From the NCBI GenBank assembly GCA_023105745.1, contig JALGQZ010000013.1:20931105-20995104 (forward strand): a DNA stretch of 64,000 nucleotides, in the 5' to 3' direction. Positions 57,535-64,000 of the stretch are shown here, in pieces. Every line of letters starts with the position of its first letter. Position 1 is the first letter of the stretch. This DNA is from Austropuccinia psidii (lineage: Eukaryota; Basidiomycota; Pucciniomycetes; Pucciniales; Sphaerophragmiaceae). Position numbers and translations under genes: made by a program. Under the pieces are notes generated by a model. It searched no databases. It was not told the origin of the DNA and was given only the letters and a program-made list of their open reading frames with translations.

Positions 57535-58778
57535 ATGATGTACATAGAAGTATTAGTGTAGAAATTGGCAAACTTGAGTCAAAGTTAAAGCAAATTACAT
57601 TAGACATCAATGATTTAAAGAAAAATGACAAGCAACATTCTGATTGGCATAAATTGACAACTGTCACCCTTGAGTCAATTAGCAATGCTTGTGAAAGAAT
57701 TGAGAACCAATGTCAAAATAATGACACAGAGGATCTTTCCATCTTTAAAGTAAATGATAGACTTAAAACTCTTGAAGACCATGTCTTACAAATAGTTAAG
57801 AACACCAATCAATTTGCTATACATTTAGCAAAAAGTGACAGTGAAAGGCAGAAATTGAAGAATGAAATAATTGCAAGTGTGGAGCAAATTCATAAGAATC
57901 ATGAACCACATATGCCAAGACATTCTACACCTTTGACTGAAGAAAAACTTTCTGTCAAAGAAAGTTTGACTCCATTCTTAGGAGAAAATGTTATTTCTGC
58001 AAAGGATATTCCCAAATTAGAAGAATGGCCAACATTCTCTGGTGAAGGAGAATACAACCATATTGAATTCATCAGGACTATTGATATGTTGCAAGAAGAC
58101 TTTAATATACCTGATGAAATCATAGTAGGAAAATTACATTGTTTGTTTACCAAGACTGCAAAGAAATGGTATTACAAGATGAGAATAGATCATGGAAGAC
58201 ATGACTGGTCTTGGTGGAAATCTGAAGTGATTACCAAATGGGCCAATAATTCTTGGAGGTTTAAAATGGAGAATGCTTTTGAAAGTGCCATTTTTAACTC
58301 AGAAAAAGACAAACCACTTACTTGGTTCTTCAAACAAAAAGACAGATTATCTGCTTTACACCCAGATATGTCTGACACTATGATTAATATGAAAATATTA
58401 AGAAAGTGTGGAGGAGAACTGGAACATGCTATCAAAAGCAGATGTGTGGAACCCTGTTCAACAGAGGACTACATTAATGCTATGGAAGATATCATTACCA
58501 GAACAAGAATTGGTAAAACTTGGGTTAGAAACCCAATAGAGTCCAAAATAGTCTCAAAGATTCCTAGAGAGGAAAGAAGACCAGAAAGACCTGTCTTGAA
58601 GTGTCATAAATGTGGAAGTACTTCACATTTAGCCAACACTTGCCCTAAGAAGACAAAGAGCAATGAAGTTCAAATCATTGAAGACATTCAGTGTACTGAA
58701 GAGAAAGAAGAGTCTGATCAAGATTCTGCAGTCTCTGAAGATACACCAGTAGAGGACTATCCCATTGAAAACATTTGA
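56757..58778 (+). CDS. gag: A2 Gag (start of Gag-Pol)
   Basis: I take ATG 56757 (MVHTRNGSNYSVQP) as start; the GTG at 56751 in the same frame is less likely. Residues up to about 260 overlap ORF1 and are low-complexity (Arg, Ser, Gln). A Lys/Glu-rich, probably coiled-coil part follows (LESKLKQITLDINDLKKND). The capsid-like core has WPTFSGEGEYNHIEFIRT, WYYKMRIDHGRHDWSWWKSE and LHPDMSDTMINMKILRKCGG. The nucleocapsid zinc knuckle CHKCGSTSHLANTC (CX2CX4HX4C, about 58602-58643) is intact. Gag forms the particle and packages RNA. TGA at 58776 ends the frame, but A3 has ACA there and reads on into protease. So gag and pol were one frame, and this stop is a lesion. Confidence 0.88.
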   Translation: MVHTRNGSNYSVQPDGCGQGRGKTKSRSAKSSTRKAHLEDARVAPHSPRSVPTDFDVNSEPELIYDNISRAEPFSSGSNRNISEPVQKLVQSSQRRGVGNLPKPLAGGHELLLTHQELSGSGEDHRTLRRLEPPVLQRQGQKDKELVEEPESFIHRPEERTGNDSNFGDRGTSGIYQLQTSSRSIQGQAQRTSKETERSQEPSRQGQRQSQLAQTLPTRVQDPQIGAFSRGQCLQYGQNSYGIHSQRAGKDEQDFSTQINDVHRSISVEIGKLESKLKQITLDINDLKKNDKQHSDWHKLTTVTLESISNACERIENQCQNNDTEDLSIFKVNDRLKTLEDHVLQIVKNTNQFAIHLAKSDSERQKLKNEIIASVEQIHKNHEPHMPRHSTPLTEEKLSVKESLTPFLGENVISAKDIPKLEEWPTFSGEGEYNHIEFIRTIDMLQEDFNIPDEIIVGKLHCLFTKTAKKWYYKMRIDHGRHDWSWWKSEVITKWANNSWRFKMENAFESAIFNSEKDKPLTWFFKQKDRLSALHPDMSDTMINMKILRKCGGELEHAIKSRCVEPCSTEDYINAMEDIITRTRIGKTWVRNPIESKIVSKIPREERRPERPVLKCHKCGSTSHLANTCPKKTKSNEVQIIEDIQCTEEKEESDQDSAVSEDTPVEDYPIENI

Positions 58779-60660
58779 GCTTTCTTTGAGGTCACAGAAG
58801 TCCATACCCACTTGCCACAGTACAGTGAGGATTGCTACAACCTGATCAATATCCAAGATGCCAGAATGTGTAAAACAAAACCTGCTAGAGGAAAGGGTTA
58901 TACTGCTGGAGCATCCTGTATCACATCAGTTCTAATGAGTGATATTGAAGCCAAAGTGAATCTGGATACAGGGGCATTTTGCACTTGTATTGGCAAAGAT
59001 TATCTTCAAATTATACTTCCTGAATGGAAAAACCATCTATTACCAATAGAAGGTGTACAGTTCAGTAGTGCCAGTAACAATATGTACCCCTTGGGCGTAT
59101 TGGATACTAATATTATATTCCCACATCCAGCAGGAAGTGTAAGAATGAAAACTGAGATTGTAGTAATGGATAATTGTACATCTCAGCATATCATTCTTGG
59201 AAATGATTACTTGAATATTTATGGTATTGATATAAATAACCATAAAGACAGATATTTCACAATTGGAGATAACAAAAGGCAAAAATTTGCTTTCTCCAAT
59301 ATGCCAAAACAGATATCTGTAGTATCTTCTGTCAAAGATACTTACAAAGATGAATTTGTGTCTAAACAACTTGTTGAAGCACAAATTAATCCATCATTGT
59401 CACCAAAGATGAGGAATGAACTTATTGATGTATTATATACATACAATAATGCATTTGCATCTGATAATGAACCATTAGGTGCTATAAGGGGACATGAAAT
59501 TGATATTACTCTTAATATTGATAGACCATATCCTCCAGTACTTAGAAGACCAGCTTATCCAGCCAGTCCCAGAGCTAGAGAGGCCTTGGAAAAACATATC
59601 CAAGAGTTGATCCAACTTGGTGTGCTAAGAAAAGTAGGCCATAATGAGGAAGTTGAAGTGACAACACCTGTTATTATTGCATGGCATAATGATAAGTCAA
59701 GAATGGTTGGAGATTTTAGAGCTTTGAATACCTACACAGTTCCAGATAGGTATCCAATCCCTAGGATCCAAGAAACCTTGACTTAATTGTCTAAAGCCAA
59801 GTATATAACATCAATGGATGCATTAAAAGGCTTCCATCAAAATGTTTTGACGCCTAAAGCTAGGAAATTACTTAGAATTATCACTCACTGTGGTATTTAT
59901 GAGTATCTTAGAATGCCATTTGGCATTAAAAATGCTCCATCTCATTATCAAAGAATGATGAATACCATCTTCCCCACAGAATTGTCTGAAGGATGGCTTA
60001 TCATTTATATTGATGATATTATTATATGTTCTGACTCATGGTCTTTGCACCTTGAAAGACTTGCAAGAGTACTTCATAAAGTTGCAGAAGTGAACATGAA
60101 AATTTCACTTAAGAAATGCAATTTTGGTTTTGAAGAACTCAAAGCATTAGGACATGTTGTTTCTGGTTTGAGCTTGGGTATTGACAAGAATAAAGTAGCA
60201 GCAGTGTTACTTAAGCCAATACCCCAGAATAAAAAAGAAATGATGTCTTTTCTTGGATTTGCTAGTTACTATAGGCAACACTTGAAAGATTTTGCAATTC
60301 TAGCCAAGTCACTTTATAGAATCTGTGATCAACAGACTGTATTTGAAATGACACAGGAAAGAATTAAAGCTTATGAGAAGATAAAGAAAGCCCTTACAGA
60401 AGCACCTTTACTCCTCATGCCTGACTGGAATATTCCTTTTAAATTGTACATTGATGCATGTGGGGATGGATTAGGGGCAGCCCTACACCAAGTCCAAATT
60501 ATTGATGACAAACCTACAGAAGGACCAGTTTGTTATATCTCAAGACAAATCAAACCAACAGAAGCCAGATATGGTGCAAGCCAAATGGAGTGCTTATGTT
60601 TGGTATGGGCACTTGAGAAATTACACTATTACCTTGATGGCAGTGTTTTTGAAGTGATGC
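58779..60660 (+). pseudogene. pol: A2 protease, reverse transcriptase and RNase H
   Basis: Same frame as gag. The aspartic protease has DTGAFCTC (58964 onward). RT landmarks: [85 protein letters not shown] and an intact YIDD (60006-60017). Connection: [19 protein letters not shown]. RNase [17 protein letters not shown] and [17 protein letters not shown]. Two lesions: TAA at 59782-59784 where CAA fits, and a one-base deletion near 60657 (GTGATGCTGAC, where A3 has GTGATAGCTGAC) that shifts the frame. All catalytic residues I checked are present, so decay is very recent. Confidence 0.9.
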
Positions 60661-60673
60661 TGACTGTAATGCC

Positions 60674-62458
60674 GTGAAATCACTTCTTAACATGAAAACT
60701 CCCAACAGACATATGTTGAGATGGCAAATAGCCATTCAAGAATATAGAGGAAACATGACTATAGTTCATAAAGCAGGAAACATTCACAAAAATGCTGATG
60801 GACTTAGTAGATGGGCTTTAGCCAACACTCCTGATAACCCAGCTTATGTACCTTTGGAAGCTGAACCACAGATTCCAATTGAAGGGATTAACATAACTGA
60901 TATTGGGACTGAATTCTTTGAAGAGGTCAGAGAGTCTTATAAACAAGACAAGAATTGCCATATCTTGACTTCTTTATTGGATAAAGACTGCAAAGACACA
61001 TCTTTGGTTAATACACTAGATGAAGTTTGGAAAAATTCCTATTCTGAAGGAAGATTTCACTTGTTTGATGGGATTATTTACCATAGAACAAAACATTCTT
61101 GTGTGATGACATTGTGTAGTAGATTGCTCATCAATACCATTCTTCATGAATGCCATGATAGCATTTACTCTGGACACCTATCAGAAGACAGAACACTTGA
61201 AAAGGTGAAGAACTGTGCATGGTGGCCATCTTGGAGAAAAGAAACCATTGAATATTGCCATACCTGTGATAGATGCCAAAAAGCAAACAGGAGTACAGGC
61301 AAGAAATTTGGATTAATGATCCATATTCAAGAACCAAAATCCCCTTGGGAAGTTGTTCACATGGATTGGGTCACAGCACTTCCTCCAAGTGGTGACAAAA
61401 GTTATAATGCTTGTTTAGTCATTGTAGACAGATATAGCAAAACTCCCATATTCTTACCATGTCATAAAGATGACACTGCTATGGATACAGCTCTTCTTTT
61501 ATGGAGTAGAGTTATTTCTCATACAGGGTTATTTAAGAATATCATAAGTGACAGAGACCCCAAGTTCACATCTGCACTTTGGACCAATCTTCATAGATTG
61601 TTTGGGACTAAGTTATCATTCTCTACAGCATATCACCCTCAAACAGATGGGCTAGCAGAGAGGATGATTCAAACTTTAGAAGACATGATCAGGAGATTTT
61701 GTGCTTATGGATTAGAATTTAAAGACTCAGATGGCTTTACCCATGACTGGTGCACTCTGATACCTGCATTAGAATTGGCATACAAGACATCAGTCCATTC
61801 TTCCACAGGACAAACTCCTGCTATGTTAGAAAAAGGATGGAATCCAAGACTCCCAGCAGACACACTGAGGAATGACTTGATTGACATTCATCCTACAGCT
61901 TCCAGCTTCAAATTAATGCTTGATAAAGTAAAACACCATGCAAAACAAAGTATGGATGATGCTTTTGATTATGCAAAACAGAAGTGGGACAAGAGTCATA
62001 AAGTACCAGACTTCAAAGTAGGGGACTTAGTTCTAGTTTCAACCTTGAATTTTAATAATATCAAAGGCCCAAAGAAACTTAAAGATTCTTATGTAGGACC
62101 TTTTGTTATTGTTGCCTTACATGGAACCAATGCAGTTCAAGTGGAATTGAGTGGTGAATTGGAAAATAAACACCCCACATTTCCAGTCAGCTTGATAAAA
62201 CCTTATCAACCAGCTGATAAAGAATTGTTTCCTTTAAGAAACCCAACTCCTTTAACTGTACCACCTGTGGAACAGAATGAAGACAAAAAGATTAAGAAAG
62301 TCATCAAAGAAAGGAGAATTAGGGGTAAAAATCAAAGAGAATATCTTGTCAGATATAGAAACCCAGTACATGAAGATGAATGGATGGCAGAATCAGAAAT
62401 ACCTGACTCAGATAAACTCTTAAGAAGATTTAGACATGAAAGAAGGCCACAAGCCTGA
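60674..62458 (+). CDS. A2 integrase with C-terminal chromodomain
   Basis: Open for 594 codons after the frameshift; the ATG at 60674 lies within the RNase H domain and is not the natural start. In order: end of RNase H ([20 protein letters not shown]), linker, HHCC zinc-binding region ([22 protein letters not shown], about 61146-61280). The integrase core has the first Asp in HMDWVTA (about 61362), the second in [10 protein letters not shown] (about 61550) and Glu in TDGLAERM (about 61657). Thirty-five residues separate the last two, the canonical DX35E. Then the GPF module ([32 protein letters not shown]) and the chromodomain ([20 protein letters not shown]) to TGA 62456. The domain set defines a chromovirus of Ty3/gypsy. 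Confidence 0.92.
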   Translation: MKSLLNMKTPNRHMLRWQIAIQEYRGNMTIVHKAGNIHKNADGLSRWALANTPDNPAYVPLEAEPQIPIEGINITDIGTEFFEEVRESYKQDKNCHILTSLLDKDCKDTSLVNTLDEVWKNSYSEGRFHLFDGIIYHRTKHSCVMTLCSRLLINTILHECHDSIYSGHLSEDRTLEKVKNCAWWPSWRKETIEYCHTCDRCQKANRSTGKKFGLMIHIQEPKSPWEVVHMDWVTALPPSGDKSYNACLVIVDRYSKTPIFLPCHKDDTAMDTALLLWSRVISHTGLFKNIISDRDPKFTSALWTNLHRLFGTKLSFSTAYHPQTDGLAERMIQTLEDMIRRFCAYGLEFKDSDGFTHDWCTLIPALELAYKTSVHSSTGQTPAMLEKGWNPRLPADTLRNDLIDIHPTASSFKLMLDKVKHHAKQSMDDAFDYAKQKWDKSHKVPDFKVGDLVLVSTLNFNNIKGPKKLKDSYVGPFVIVALHGTNAVQVELSGELENKHPTFPVSLIKPYQPADKELFPLRNPTPLTVPPVEQNEDKKIKKVIKERRIRGKNQREYLVRYRNPVHEDEWMAESEIPDSDKLLRRFRHERRPQA

Positions 62459-62600
62459 ATATGTCTATAAATGTGCTTTAAATTACTTGATCTGAGTAAT
62501 GTGAAGAGGTTGGACAGTGGACATTAACCCCCTTTTGGGGCCTTATTCTTTTTATCACTAATAAAATTGTAGTACAATTTTATTTTTTGGTGGGAGGGAA
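62459..62600 (+). other. A2 3' untranslated region and polypurine tract
   Basis: Short untranslated stretch, then the purine run GGTGGGAGGGAA (62589-62600) against the LTR. Nearly identical to 1-123. Confidence 0.88.
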
Positions 62601-64000
62601 TGTGAGCCTTGAGGTATATTTTACATACCCAAATAGGCCACAATTATCTTAAAAAGAAATTTTGAATTATGCAAAACTCATAAGTCATGCATATATCCAA
62701 AATTCATCATTTTCAATTTCAGAAAAGATGAATAACTTTTTATTGAGTAAGTAAATCCATGGATTTAAGACCAGATTTGGATTCTACACAAAAATTCACC
62801 TAGGGTAGCTCCATAGAGTGAATAAGCTCAATTTAAGTATTTGAGGTGTTAAAATGGAAAATACTTCAATACCACATCATTAATACCACATAAAAGATCC
62901 GTGAAAATTTTTGTTTTTCTTGATTTTTAGCCAAAATAATGGGAAAGTGAGAAATCCCATGTTACATATACACTAAGAATAGTGTTATGCATGTTTTGAG
63001 CACTTAATATCATGGTATTCTTACATGGACTTTTGGTACACCCATAGTGGATATCTCACTTTAAGCTTAAATTACTATTTTGACGTAAAAAATAGGCAAG
63101 GGGGACAAAAGACATCAAAGAGAGCCAGGGTACCCAACTTCTGAGGCCTCAGAGGCGTGGATAGCTCCAGAGCATGGATCCATGGCTCATCTTGGCCCAA
63201 TTGGTAAACTAAAACTCTTTGGGAACTTGGTTACCAAGTTACAACTACTGTAAAACATCAGAAAATAGCAAATAACCTGCTATTTTGACGTGCCAAGGAG
63301 GTAATGAGCTACTTACACTCCTGTAACCATGTCAATTACTAATGACTTTCCATGGATAAACCCCAAAAGAGTAATTAAAACCCTTTTGGGACCCATATTC
63401 ATTGATTTACCTCATAGCAACCAGCAAAACACTGCTATTTGCAATTCTACGTAGAAATGAGGTAAAACCTTCAAAAATTCATTAAAAATACAATTCTTAA
63501 TGAATCTTTCTGAAACTTTCAGGACTAAAGGAGAACTGTATTATCTATGGTACAACCAAAAGGAATTACAGTTTTACTAGTAAAATTAAAAGTTTTACTT
63601 ACAGTCCATTTTTGGATATTCTACGTGAAACACTGAATCTTCAAAAATTCACAGTAATTACAACCTGTGATGAAATTGGCAATAACATTGATAACTTTGA
63701 GAAATCAATGATTATTTTAGAATAAAAGAAGATTTACAAGTGTTACTCCTTTTATTCTTAACCATATTGGGGTTGGTAGTCACGTAAAAGCATCAATTAA
63801 GTAATTATGATAATCTTACATGACAACAGATGATGCAATCAATAATCCAAAAAGGTTTATTGTTTTCTCACTCACTGGTTTTTCAGTTTGCTCCATGGCA
63901 CGCCTCTGTGAGCTGTTATTGACTTAAAAGAAGCCTCTTCTTGCTGTTTTTTCCGTATCATCATCTTATCAATTTATTAAATCTTTATTACCAACAAGTA
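62601..64000 (+). repeat. 3' LTR of A2, cut by the window end
   Basis: Starts TGTGAGCCTTGAGG; the first 1400 of about 1920 bp are visible. Carries the same palindromes and LTR ORF frame as the 5' LTR. Confidence 0.95.

Larger units (their letters stand above)
54236..64000 (+). mobile_element. Family A element A2, nearly complete and young
   Basis: 5' LTR, primer-binding site, ORF1/gag, pol, polypurine tract and the first 1400 bp of the 3' LTR. By the 1920-bp LTR, the element should end near 64520. LTR identity and an intact YIDD box show recent insertion. Three lesions nevertheless interrupt Gag-Pol (58776, 59782 and about 60657). It could move only with help from another copy, or the lesions are later mutations or sequencing errors. 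Confidence 0.93.

Noticed and set aside
58770..58785. Leaky stop codon between gag and pol in A2
   Set aside because: A3 has a sense codon (ACA) at the same place, and no other copy here shows a conserved stop there.
60640..60680. Programmed frameshift in RNase H
   Set aside because: A3 keeps the frame at this point. C1 is also broken close by, but by a four-base insertion rather than a one-base loss, so the breaks are independent.
1..64000. tRNA, rRNA or intact host genes
   Set aside because: I looked for cloverleaf-like B boxes and long non-transposon frames and found none that I could support; a full tRNA scan was not possible by eye.

Overview
This is almost certainly nuclear DNA of a rust fungus (Pucciniales). 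The chromodomain Ty3/gypsy proteins, the TET/JBP-like oxygenase relic and the high A+T content resemble what I know of Austropuccinia psidii (myrtle rust), but I assign the species from memory of related proteins, not from a search. I see no intact host gene, no tRNA or rRNA, and no bacterial feature.

Most of the window is a nest of LTR retrotransposons from three related chromovirus families, called A, B and C here. Family A has LTRs of about 1.9 kb, B about 1.8 kb and C about 1.43 kb. Boundaries rest on TG...CA ends and 5-bp target-site duplications (TSDs) that I read directly. A1 is a 3' LTR at the left edge (124-2038). A non-LTR stretch follows (2039-9860) with a proline-rich exon relic, two GC-richer tandem arrays, a broken TET/JBP dioxygenase gene and another broken multi-exon gene. 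Next come an old A-like relic A5 (RT fragment at 9865, degenerate LTR ending at 23739) and, inside it, C1 (11747-22677, minus strand, TSD ATTTT), whose 5' LTR carries solo LTR B1 (19948-21738, TSD TCTGG). Then C2 (gag half and 5' LTR, minus strand) is split by A3 (26890-53055, minus, TSD TCAAC/TCAAT). A3 is itself hit by solo LTR C3 (29020-30456, TSD CATTC) and by B2 (37769-52305, minus, TSD CTATT). B2 contains solo LTR A4 (39057-40980, TSD ATTTC) and a 3'-truncated forward element B3 (41669-47805). The last element, A2 (54236 to beyond the window end), is young: its two LTRs differ at only two positions that I noticed over the visible 1400 bp.

How the elements work: each codes Gag, aspartic protease, reverse transcriptase, RNase H and integrase with a C-terminal chromodomain, flanked by a primer-binding site and a polypurine tract. 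The most interesting signal is a second, overlapping reading frame (ORF1) at the start of gag, present in all three families. In A2, ORF1 reads as a spliced gene whose first intron contains the Gag-Pol start codon, so splicing could switch the transcript between Gag-Pol and ORF1. Other notable signals are an antisense ORF inside B LTRs, a short sense ORF inside A LTRs, strong palindromes in the LTRs, and a 4.5-kb inverted repeat made by B3 and B2.
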